11,838 nt of DNA from M55B174 sp964618065 (lineage in GTDB: Bacteria > Patescibacteriota > Minisyncoccia > CAIUEV01 > JAHKAQ01): positions 1 through 11,838 of the forward strand of contig CAZTZK010000023.1 in assembly GCA_964618065.1 (NCBI GenBank), written 5' to 3'. The notes beneath the pieces were generated by a model. The model saw nothing but the letters and a program-made list of their open reading frames with translations, was not told where the DNA came from and searched no databases. The stretch's first letter is position 1; every line of letters starts with the position of its first letter. Made by a program: the position numbers and the translations under genes. Of the stretch, positions 1 through 5,117 are shown one piece after another.

Positions 1-12
1 TATATCCCAAAC

Positions 13-19
13 GTTATTC
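13..19 (+). repeat. possible cassette boundary (GTTATTC core)
   Basis: GTTATTC follows CCAAAC, and the same CCAAAC precedes the better core GTTAGGC at 581. The bases GTTATTCG match the reverse complement of CGTATAAT (491-498), just after the first gene, at 6 of 8 positions. This is the relation expected between the start of an integron cassette and the R'' core of its own attC. The core departs from the GTTRRRY consensus, so the call is tentative. Confidence 0.3.
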
Positions 20-81
20 GCTATTTTCACTTGTCCACTAAAACAATTAATTATATAAATTTAAGATTTTTATTCAATTAT

Positions 82-432
82 ATGGGGAAAAAACAAATCA
101 CAACAATAAAAGAAGCTCAAAAATTACTCAAATTTTTTGCTGAGCGTAATAATTGGAAAGATGTTCCAAATGTTGATAAATTTGATCACTTACATGAAGA
201 ACTTATTGAAATGTCTCAACATTTGAGATATAAATCTGAAGAAGAACGCAAAAAATTTGTTGAAGAGAACAAAGAAATTTTTGTTGATGGTATAGGTGAT
301 TTGTTTTTCGGAACTTGTCGTCTTGCCAATCAACTTGGCGTGGATATTGAAGAATCCTTCAATTTAGTCAAGACCGAAATTCTTGCAAAATATAATCATA
401 AAAATCCTGAAAATAATTTGACAAAGAAGTAA
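82..432 (+). CDS. MazG-like nucleotide pyrophosphohydrolase
   Basis: A 116-residue all-alpha protein of the MazG / NTP-PPase type, which hydrolyses (d)NTPs to monophosphate and pyrophosphate in the cytoplasm. The N-terminal helix is followed by HLHEELIEM, whose E39, E40 and E43 fit the EExxE metal motif, and by DGIGDLFF with D69 and D73 fitting the second acidic motif. The segment RLANQLGVDIEESF and a lysine-rich tail match the end of MazG-like domains. I chose the ATG at 82; an in-frame TTG at 31 would add 17 residues without family resemblance. The length suits single-domain MazG-like enzymes rather than the two-domain MazG of E. coli. It is the only gene of the first cassette-like module. 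The substrate cannot be read from the sequence. Confidence 0.75.
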   Translation: MGKKQITTIKEAQKLLKFFAERNNWKDVPNVDKFDHLHEELIEMSQHLRYKSEEERKKFVEENKEIFVDGIGDLFFGTCRLANQLGVDIEESFNLVKTEILAKYNHKNPENNLTKK

Positions 433-453
433 CGCTGACTGTAGGCAAAACTT

Positions 454-492
454 AAGAGGACGCTGCGCTTTCGGACCTCGTTCTTACCCTCG
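454..492 (+). repeat. cassette 3' repeat, copy 1
   Basis: This 39-base block starts AAGAGGACGCTGCGCTTTCGG and ends CCCTCG. A related 45-base block lies at 1595-1639, at the same place relative to the next gene: after the stop codon and directly before the presumed attC R'' core. AAGAGG can pair with CCTC and TCTT further along, so it may form a small hairpin. Confidence 0.55.
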
Positions 493-587
493 TATAATAA
501 AGAATAAAATGAAAATTGCTTGGCTTGCAATTTACCCAAATTTTCTCCGCTAAGCTCCGAAAACTTCTTTTATTCCAAACGTTAGGC
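491..587 (+). repeat. putative attC-like recombination site A
   Basis: An imperfect palindrome between the MazG-like gene and pyrD. It ends in GTTAGGC (581-587), a perfect match to the attC consensus GTTRRRY. The arms GAATAAAA (502-509) and TTTTATTC (568-575) are perfectly complementary, and the 5' end CGTATAAT stands where R'' should be. A TATAAT hexamer at 493-498 lies inside it. The shape (core, arm, variable centre, arm, core) fits an integron attC site. No integrase is in view and the R'' core is degenerate, so other inverted repeats remain possible. Confidence 0.45.
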
Positions 588-646
588 GAGATGCTCACTT
601 CGGGCTTTTATAGAAATACATTTAAATCAATTGAAATTTTATTATT

Positions 647-1576
647 ATGATGACCACCAAAACCAAAATCGCGGGAATTGAGTTTAACTCGTATATTTGC
701 AATGCTTCTGGACCGCTGGATTCCACTCTTGAAGAATTAGAAAATATCGCCAACTCAAGATCGTCTGCCATTATTATGAAATCCTGCACAATAGAACCAA
801 GAAAAGGAAATCAAGAGCCGAGATACGTTAGGCTTCCATTAGGTTCTATTCAATCTATGGGTCTCCCAAATTTGGGCTATCAAGAATATGTTGGTTTTTC
901 TTCACAACTTAAAAGATTTAATAAACCAATTATTGCAAGTGTGGCTGGTCTGTCCGTTGAAGATTTTGAAAAAATGGTTAGTGCTTTTCAAAGTAGCGAC
1001 GTTGATTTAATTGAAGTTAATTTAAGTTGCCCAAATTTGGAAGGGAAGCCACAAGTTGCTTACGATTTAGAGCAAACTGAAAAAGTATTGCGCAGAATTT
1101 CAAATTTAGGAAATAAGCCAATCGGTTTAAAACTTCCACCATTTTATGATTTTGTCCATCATAAAAAAATGGCCGGCTTAATTGAAAAGTATAAAATTAG
1201 TTTTATCACTTGTATAAATTCAGTTGGTAACACTTTAATTATTGATCCAGAAGCAGAAGCTCCCGTTATAAAGCCCAAAAAAGGCTTTGGCGGCCTTTGT
1301 GGTGATTATATCAAGCCGATTGCTTTGGCAAATGTAAGGGCTTTTTACGAACTTCTTGGTAATAAAATTTCAATTTTTGGAGTTGGAGGAATCAAGACAG
1401 GTACAGATGCTTTTGAATTTCTTCTTGCTGGGGCAGACGCCGTTCAAATAGCAACTGCTTTTGAAAAAGAGGGTGCAAATTGCTTTGCAAAAATAAATTC
1501 CGAATTAGAAGAAATTCTCCGGCAAAAAGGTTATAATTCCATAGAAGAAGTAAAAGGTAATTTAAAATATTTGTAA
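647..1576 (+). CDS. pyrD: dihydroorotate dehydrogenase, class 1A
   Basis: A 309-residue FMN enzyme that oxidises dihydroorotate to orotate, the fourth step of UMP synthesis. Class 1A forms are soluble and use fumarate. The stretch NLSCPNLEGKPQVAYD (125-140) holds the catalytic base Cys128; class 2 enzymes have Ser here. Other family marks are NASGPLD (19-25), MKSCT with Lys45 near FMN, INSVGNT, the GFGGLCGDYIKP phosphate loop and FGVGGI near the C-terminus. There is no N-terminal membrane helix, and the length is normal for class 1A (about 310). Two ATG codons stand in tandem at 647 and 650, so the start is uncertain by one residue; no Shine-Dalgarno is seen. It is the only gene of the module bounded by GTTAGGCGAG (581) and its exact complement (1636-1645). 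No other pyr biosynthesis gene is in the window. Confidence 0.93.
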   Translation: MMTTKTKIAGIEFNSYICNASGPLDSTLEELENIANSRSSAIIMKSCTIEPRKGNQEPRYVRLPLGSIQSMGLPNLGYQEYVGFSSQLKRFNKPIIASVAGLSVEDFEKMVSAFQSSDVDLIEVNLSCPNLEGKPQVAYDLEQTEKVLRRISNLGNKPIGLKLPPFYDFVHHKKMAGLIEKYKISFITCINSVGNTLIIDPEAEAPVIKPKKGFGGLCGDYIKPIALANVRAFYELLGNKISIFGVGGIKTGTDAFEFLLAGADAVQIATAFEKEGANCFAKINSELEEILRQKGYNSIEEVKGNLKYL

Positions 1577-1594
1577 GCCCCTCCGTTCGCACTC

Positions 1595-1639
1595 AAGGGG
1601 ACGCTGTGCTTCGGCTTCGTTTCACTACGCCAACCCTCG
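1595..1639 (+). repeat. cassette 3' repeat, copy 2
   Basis: The block begins AAGGGGACGCTGTGCTTCGG and ends CCAACCCTCG. It is related to 454-492 (shared AAGRGGACGCTGYGCTT and terminal CCCTCG) and sits directly before the R''-like core CGCCTAAC. Two neighbouring modules with different genes therefore share their 3' ends, as cassettes of one family would. Confidence 0.55.
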
Positions 1640-1789
1640 CCTAACACAGTATATGCGGTTTGCTCATTACACTTCGCTCTCCCATATTTTGCTCCGCGGA
1701 ACTTCATGCAATAGCCGTTTAGCTAAAATTTGTCTAAAAGTTATGTTATAATTTTTTTGAATAACTTAGATTAAACGTACAAGTTATCG
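1638..1789 (+). repeat. putative attC-like recombination site(s) B
   Basis: The site opens with CGCCTAAC (1638-1645), the exact complement of GTTAGGCG at the start of the pyrD module and a perfect RYYYAAC core. A possible internal end is CCGTTTAGC (1715-1723). Then comes a hairpin-forming block, 1722-1777, that recurs at 2675-2730. In it, TCTAA(AA)GTTAT pairs with ATAACTTAGA (1761-1770), leaving two unpaired A bases in one arm; unpaired bases in one arm are also a feature of attC. GTTATCG (1783-1789) is the likely right core. The stretch may be one long site of about 150 bases or two fused sites. Confidence 0.45.
1744..1752 (+). promoter_or_regulatory. extended -10 promoter inside the 56-base repeat, copy 1
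   Basis: TGTTATAAT is a perfect extended -10 (TGnTATAAT), 68 bases upstream of the protease start codon. No good -35 lies at 16-18 bases, but extended -10 promoters tolerate this. The identical element lies at 2697-2705. It could drive the downstream cassette gene; this is inferred from sequence only. Confidence 0.45.
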
Positions 1790-1820
1790 GCAATGATTAT
1801 TTAAAATTATTTTATCTAAG

Positions 1821-2642
1821 ATGAAAACTAAGATTTTTTTTGAAAATAGATTGATAGGACATGTTTATTCTTTTTTAGATTACAATACAAAAAATTTGGA
1901 TAAGAATAAATTTATTACACAATTGATTTCTGATTTATCTAAAAAAAATATTAGTTTTGCTGGTTTTAAAAACAGTAAACATCTTAAACAGTATCTTCAG
2001 TTTCAACTTTTTGATGAAAAAGATTATAAAAAAATACCAAATTATAATTTTGACAAGGAAAAAATTTTCTATCTTACTAAAGATGCTTTATCTAAATGTC
2101 ACAAAGAACTTCCAGCAAAGTTTACGAAAATTTTTCTCTTTCCAAGTTTTAGTTCATTTGTAAAAAATAAAATGGGTGGGGTCGGTGGTTTTTCACCATG
2201 GAAAAACATAATTTTAATTGATATAAATCCAAGAGCTAAAGGTTGGGAGACAGCTCTTAAAAATTCTATTTGTCATGAATATAATCATTCTGTTGCCTAT
2301 ACTTTTCACAAATGGGAATCGCTTTTAGATAGTATAATTTTTGAAGGTCTTGCAGAGCATTTTAGAAGACAAGTTGTTGGTGGGAAGAGAGCACCTTGGA
2401 CAAAAGTAGTCTCTCAAAAAGAATGTAAAATATATTTTTCCGAATTAAAAAAGAGATTAAACTCTAAAAGCCATCAACTTTATGAAGAAGTATTTTTTGG
2501 AAAAAGTAATTATCCTTTTTGGTTTGGTTACTCTTTAGGGTACAATATTGTGAGGTCATTTTTTCAAAAAAATAAAGAAAAATCTTGGGCTGAAATTATT
2601 AAAATAAAACCTAAAGATATTTTAAAACAGTCTGACTTTTAA
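1821..2642 (+). CDS. DUF2268-type predicted zinc metalloprotease
   Basis: A 273-residue protein with a gluzincin-like signature: HEYNH (152-156) gives the HExxH zinc and catalytic residues, and EGLAEHF (175-181) supplies the likely third ligand about 20 residues on. A beta strand before it, NIILIDINP (129-137), and the late WFGYSLGYNIV segment (234-244) match the general layout of DUF2268 / YjaZ-like predicted proteases. There is no signal peptide or clear membrane segment, so it is probably cytoplasmic. The first 90 residues are Lys/Asn/Phe-rich and resemble nothing I know. The gene is very AT-rich. It is the sole gene between two copies of the 56-base repeat. The substrate is unknown; family assignment rests on the motif and its context. 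Confidence 0.7.
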   Translation: MKTKIFFENRLIGHVYSFLDYNTKNLDKNKFITQLISDLSKKNISFAGFKNSKHLKQYLQFQLFDEKDYKKIPNYNFDKEKIFYLTKDALSKCHKELPAKFTKIFLFPSFSSFVKNKMGGVGGFSPWKNIILIDINPRAKGWETALKNSICHEYNHSVAYTFHKWESLLDSIIFEGLAEHFRRQVVGGKRAPWTKVVSQKECKIYFSELKKRLNSKSHQLYEEVFFGKSNYPFWFGYSLGYNIVRSFFQKNKEKSWAEIIKIKPKDILKQSDF

Positions 2643-2665
2643 ATTCGTATTTGATGAGATACTTA

Positions 2666-2742
2666 GGTAACACTGCTAAAATTTGTCTAAAAGTTATGTT
2701 ATAATTTTCTCATAAACTTTAGATTAAACGCGGACGTTAAAT
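2666..2742 (+). repeat. putative attC-like recombination site C
   Basis: Shares 2675-2730 with 1722-1777 (first 34 bases identical, about 49 of 56 overall). GGTAACACTGC on the left pairs in part with GCGGACGTTA on the right. TCTAAA and GTTAT in the left arm face ATAAAC and TTTAGA in the right arm. The site ends in GTTAAAT (2736-2742), a perfect GTTRRRY core. It follows the protease stop codon by 23 bases, as an attC follows a cassette gene. Confidence 0.5.
2697..2705 (+). promoter_or_regulatory. extended -10 promoter inside the 56-base repeat, copy 2
   Basis: TGTTATAAT, identical to the element at 1744-1752, lies 97 bases upstream of the ATG at 2803. It would serve the fourth module's gene. 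If functional, each recombination site of this type would bring a promoter for the next cassette. Confidence 0.4.
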
Positions 2743-3156
2743 GAAATGTGTGGGGAATTATAACTTTATTAACAAAGCAATTTATTTTATAATCAAAGCA
2801 TTATGAAAAAAAACATTTATCATTATTGCCGTCTTTCTTGTAGTAGCTTTTGGGGCTTGGCTATTTTTATCCAATGATTCATCCGAAACTAAAGGAAAGT
2901 GGCAAGCTGTTTATTATCCAGATGGATGTCTATCTTGCGAAGATAATTATATTTGGAGTCCATTTTTTGATTCAGCAAATGAGTGTATAGATTGGGTACA
3001 TGCCAAAGCAGAGACAAGAAATAACAGCAGTGATGCAGCGGAATGTAGTTTTGACTGCAAGAAAGACTACGATTTAGGGGGGATTATGGTTTGCAAGGAA
3101 ACGGTAGATGTTTTAGGTAATCCTGGTTTCTAAATTCCCCACACACATTACATAAC
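2736..3156. repeat. 24-base inverted repeat flanking the fourth module
   Basis: The module starts (2736-2759) with a sequence whose last 13 bases, TGTGTGGGGAATT (2747-2759), are exactly complementary to AATTCCCCACACA (3133-3145). The rest of the arms, GTTAAATGAAA and CATTACATAAC, pair with a few mismatches or one-base shifts. The right arm begins in the stop codon of the gene. Ordinary integron cassettes show only 6-8 complementary bases here, so the pairing is much longer than expected. Confidence 0.75.
2803..3133 (+). CDS. small membrane-anchored six-cysteine protein, frame broken at an A8 tract
   Basis: The ATG at 2803 is followed by eight A. Read directly it gives only 24 codons, ending at TGA 2875. 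With seven A the frame runs to TAA 3131-3133 and encodes 109 residues. These begin MKK and a hydrophobic segment (about 4-22: TFIIIAVFLVVAFGAWLFL), a signal anchor that would place the rest outside the membrane. The following domain has six cysteines at 42, 45, 61, 81, 85 and 97 (CxxC, CxxxC), enough for three disulfides or a metal site. TGA at 2804 closes the good frame upstream and no ATG, GTG or TTG comes early in it, so ATG 2803 must be the start. The cause may be an assembly error, a mutation, or slippage on the homopolymer. I do not recognise the family. It is the only gene of its module. Confidence 0.6.
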
Positions 3157-3329
3157 AGCGTGTATGAGGTTACGGTTTTTCCAAAACCTCCACCCAAATT
3201 GCCTCGCTTCACTTCGCGACAGCGTATAGCAGCGACTACCCTAAATTTACTTTCAAAAACTTCGTTTTTGTTATAAATTTTAAATAAGTTGTTGTGAATA
3301 TTAAATTAGCTTAATTCTTTTATCTAATT
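3157..3329. other. hairpin-rich spacer after the fourth module
   Basis: No gene is seen. TAACAGCGTGTATGAGGTT resembles TAACACAGTATATGCGGTT at 1642, the left part of site B, so this may be the left side of another attC-like site. GAGGTT (3166-3171) pairs with AACCTC (3185-3190), and GGTTTT with AAAACC inside it. I could not fix a right-hand core; GTTGTTG at 3288 is a weak candidate. Confidence 0.35.
3254..3270 (+). terminator. possible weak terminator hairpin
   Basis: CAAAAAC TTC GTTTTTG forms a perfect 7-bp stem with a three-base loop, followed by TTATAAATTTT. The stem is A/T-rich and the tail is not a clean U-run, so termination is uncertain. It stands between the fourth module and the HAD gene. 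Confidence 0.3.
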
Positions 3330-3947
3330 ATGATTAAAGCTATTATTTTTGATTGGGGAGGAGTTTTAATTGATAATCCCACTGATAATTTAATGAAATA
3401 CTGTGCGGAATCATTAGAAGTCGATGTAAAGAGGTTTAAAAATGCTTTTTCTAAATATGAATCAGTATTCCAAAAAGGTAAAATTTCGGAAAATAAATTA
3501 TGGGATAAGATCTGTTCAGAATTAAATCTTAAAAAACCGTCATCTAAATCATTATGGAAGAATGCTGTAAAAAATATTTTTAAGGATAAAAAACAAATAT
3601 ACAATTTAATTCTGCTTCTAAAAAAAAGAGGATATTTAATTGGCTTTCTGTCAAATACTGAGATGCCAGCTAGGGAATATTTCCTTGAGAATGGTTACGA
3701 AAAATATTTTGATGCAACAATTTTTTCTTGTATTGAAAAAACTGTAAAACCTGAAGAAAAAATATACAATTTGACTTTAAAAAGATTAAATGTAAAAGCT
3801 AATGAATCAGTCTTTATTGATGATAAGCTTGACTATATTGATGGTGCTAAAAAATTTGGGATGAATGGTATTGTTTTTAAAACTCCTAAACAATTAATAA
3901 AAGAACTGTCCTCCTTTTCTATTGATGTTGGTAAAATTAAAATTTAG
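3330..3947 (+). CDS. HAD-superfamily hydrolase (subfamily IA-like)
   Basis: A 205-residue cytoplasmic phosphatase-like protein with all four HAD motifs. Motif I is DWGGV with nucleophile Asp8; motif II is LSNTE with Ser108; motif III Lys140 lies in VKP; motif IV is FIDDKLDYIDGAKKFG with Asp164 and Asp165. The alpha-helical cap between motifs I and II (about 16-85) is of the C1 type. The second Asp of DxDx(T/V) is replaced by Gly10, as in YihX-like enzymes (DLGNV), so acid-base chemistry may differ from classical phosphatases. The ATG at 3330 directly precedes the motif I strand, which supports the start. The substrate cannot be inferred. It stands alone after the cassette region, with no good promoter visible. 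Confidence 0.85.
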   Translation: MIKAIIFDWGGVLIDNPTDNLMKYCAESLEVDVKRFKNAFSKYESVFQKGKISENKLWDKICSELNLKKPSSKSLWKNAVKNIFKDKKQIYNLILLLKKRGYLIGFLSNTEMPAREYFLENGYEKYFDATIFSCIEKTVKPEEKIYNLTLKRLNVKANESVFIDDKLDYIDGAKKFGMNGIVFKTPKQLIKELSSFSIDVGKIKI

Positions 3948-4023
3948 TTTTTTGTCTAGATGTGTAGTAATTTTTTATTTTAGATGAGCTATATTTTATT
4001 TTTAATAATTATAAATAAAACAC

Positions 4024-4563
4024 ATGGAGAACAAGAACATTGAAAATCCTACTTACAAAAATGAGGATTTGTCAGCCAAAAATGAGAAAGAACTAAATTT
4101 GGCAAAACTTAAAGCAAAAGTAGAGTCTAATAAGCAAGCATTGGAGGATGCTTTTGATCATGCATTAGAAACTGGAGATGACAATTTGGCTAAAGGTTGT
4201 GTGGGGATGCTTGAAGAGGCGGGGATAGCGGAATATCTTATTAAATTAAAGGAGGGTAAAATCGGTAAAGATGAACAGAATAAAAATGAAAATTTTGAAG
4301 AATCTGCCGAAAATCAAGAACTTATAGAAGAAAAATCAACCGAATTATCTCAGGGGGACGAAAAAGAGTATATCAGGATAAAAAAACGCATTATTCGCTT
4401 AGGTCAACTGAGCGGCAACAGTATTGATGAAGCAATAACTCAGGTAGAGCTTGAAAAAGAAATAGAGAAAAGAGGCAAACCGAAAATTCCTTTTGTTGAA
4501 TCTCGGGGAGGGGTAGAGAAGGTTATTAGAAATCCAGAAGATATATTTTACCTTCTACATTAA
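4024..4563 (+). CDS. uncharacterised charged protein
   Basis: I do not recognise this 179-residue protein. It is rich in Glu, Lys and Asn, has one Cys (59), no Trp, no signal peptide and no membrane segment. Residues 20-77 look helical, with alternating charges (ELNLAKLKAKVESNKQALEDAFDHAL). A low-complexity acidic linker (82-112, KDEQNKNENFEESAENQEL) separates it from a second helical part (113-150, EYIRIKKRIIRLGQL and VELEKEIEKR). The tail ends PEDIFYLLH. Such charged two-part proteins are often adaptor- or scaffold-like, but nothing here proves it. The start ATG has no Shine-Dalgarno. Coding is supported by the long open frame, codon use like its neighbours and the strong hairpin 52 bases after the stop. 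Confidence 0.6.
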   Translation: MENKNIENPTYKNEDLSAKNEKELNLAKLKAKVESNKQALEDAFDHALETGDDNLAKGCVGMLEEAGIAEYLIKLKEGKIGKDEQNKNENFEESAENQELIEEKSTELSQGDEKEYIRIKKRIIRLGQLSGNSIDEAITQVELEKEIEKRGKPKIPFVESRGGVEKVIRNPEDIFYLLH

Positions 4564-4614
4564 ATTTGCGATAAGATAGGGTAAATTTTTAGAGGTATTA
4601 AAAGCTGTAAAATA

Positions 4615-4654
4615 GAAATAAAATTACCCGGCGTATGCCGGGTAATTTTATTTC
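4615..4654. terminator. perfect 18-bp hairpin, probable bidirectional terminator
   Basis: GAAATAAAATTACCCGGC (4615-4632), loop GTAT, then the exact complement (4637-4654). The stem has a GC-rich top (CCCGGC) and an A/T base, so either strand reads hairpin then TAATTTTATTTC. It lies 52 bases after the uncharacterised gene and could stop transcription both ways. Its top, CCCGGCGTATGCCGGG, recurs at 4695-4710, so it is also part of a repeat family. Confidence 0.65.
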
Positions 4655-4655
4655 T

Positions 4656-4676
4656 TGGCGGAGAGGGGGAGATTCG
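4656..4676 (-). pseudogene. tRNA-Ser-like 3' fragment
   Basis: On the minus strand this reads CGAAT CTCCC CCTCTCC G CCA: the end of a T-loop, the 3' T-stem strand, a full 3' acceptor strand, a discriminator G and an encoded CCA. The acceptor strand and discriminator are identical to those of the intact tRNA-Ser at 5077-5084. The rest of the T-arm, GGGATTCG, appears on the same strand beyond a palindromic block (complement of 4708-4716). No D-arm, anticodon arm or 5' acceptor strand follows. It looks like a tRNA 3' end copied or left behind by a mobile or repetitive element. Confidence 0.55.
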
Positions 4677-4716
4677 CCCCGCATACGCGGGGCGCCCGGC
4701 GTATGCCGGGCGAATC
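4671..4716. repeat. nested palindromes inserted in a tRNA T-loop-like sequence
   Basis: Three overlapping structures: hairpin CCCCGC-ATAC-GCGGGG (4677-4692), hairpin GCCCGGC-GTAT-GCCGGGC (4694-4711), and an outer pair GATTCGCCC (4671-4679) with GGGCGAATC (4708-4716). The GC content is far above that of the surrounding DNA. Together with the 4615-4654 hairpin this makes a REP/MITE-like cluster of about 100 bases. Confidence 0.75.
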
Positions 4717-4738
4717 CCTAATCAATACTTGAAATTTT

Positions 4739-4990
4739 ATGTTTTATGTTTATATTTTACTAAGCCTAAAAGACAATAAATTTTATATAGGATATAGTAA
4801 GAATTTAAAAAGGAGAATTTTAGAACACAAGAAGAAAAAAGTTAAATCAACAAGAAATAGGCTTCCATTAAGATTGATCTGTTATGAGTTTTATTTATCA
4901 AAAACTGATGCTTTAAAAAGAGAGAAATTTCTTAAGAGTAGCGACGGGAAAAAGGATTTAAGGAAAAGATTAATTGAAACTTTAAAATAA
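4739..4990 (+). CDS. GIY-YIG domain protein (small, UPF0213/YhbQ-like)
   Basis: An 83-residue single-domain GIY-YIG nuclease-like protein. The first strand is YVYILLS (3-9), the second is KFYIGYS (14-20), and the helix NLKRRILEH (22-30) carries the conserved Arg (25 or 26) and His30. LICYEFYLSKTDALKREKFLK (46-66) carries the acidic residue (Glu50) and the usual alanine/arginine-glutamate helix. Free-standing proteins of this size are common in bacteria; their activity is poorly defined and they are not necessarily homing enzymes. The gene starts 22 bases after the palindrome cluster and ends 7 bases before tRNA-Ser. Its position between a tRNA fragment and an intact tRNA would suit a mobile context, but this is only suggestive. 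Confidence 0.85.
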   Translation: MFYVYILLSLKDNKFYIGYSKNLKRRILEHKKKKVKSTRNRLPLRLICYEFYLSKTDALKREKFLKSSDGKKDLRKRLIETLK

Positions 4991-4997
4991 TTACATT

Positions 4998-5084
4998 GGA
5001 GAGGTACCAAAGTGGTCGAATGGGCCTGCTTGGAGTGCAGGTGTGCCCGCAAGGGTACCAAGGGTTCGACTCCCTTCCTCTCCG
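4998..5084 (+). tRNA. tRNA-Ser(GGA)
   Basis: Acceptor GGAGAGG (4998-5004) pairs with CCTCTCC (5077-5083), and the discriminator is G5084. The anticodon stem CCTGC/GCAGG (5025-5029 and 5037-5041) encloses loop TTGGAGT, anticodon GGA at 5032-5034. The long variable arm TGCCC-GCAA-GGGTA is typical of class II tRNAs. The T-arm is AAGGG TTCGACT CCCTT. CCA is not encoded (CTA follows), so the cell must add it. Confidence 0.95.
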
Positions 5085-5117
5085 CTAAATTCAAACCAAA
5101 CATAAAATCTCCTCAAT

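Noticed and set aside
31..81. In-frame TTG at 31 as the start of the MazG-like gene
   Set aside because: The added 17 residues show no family resemblance and overlap the presumed cassette start; the ATG at 82 gives a normal MazG-like N-terminus.
1722..2730. The 56-base repeat as a CRISPR-type array
   Set aside because: There are only two copies, separated by a full gene, with no spacers or cas genes.
2804..3133. Recoded TGA (Gly) to rescue the frame of the fourth module's gene
   Set aside because: Reading through TGA 2804 does not lead to a start codon upstream, and other genes show no in-frame TGA.
4739..4990. GIY-YIG gene as a homing endonuclease of an intron or mobile element
   Set aside because: It is a single-domain protein of the common free-standing type, without DNA-binding extensions; no intron or interrupted gene surrounds it.
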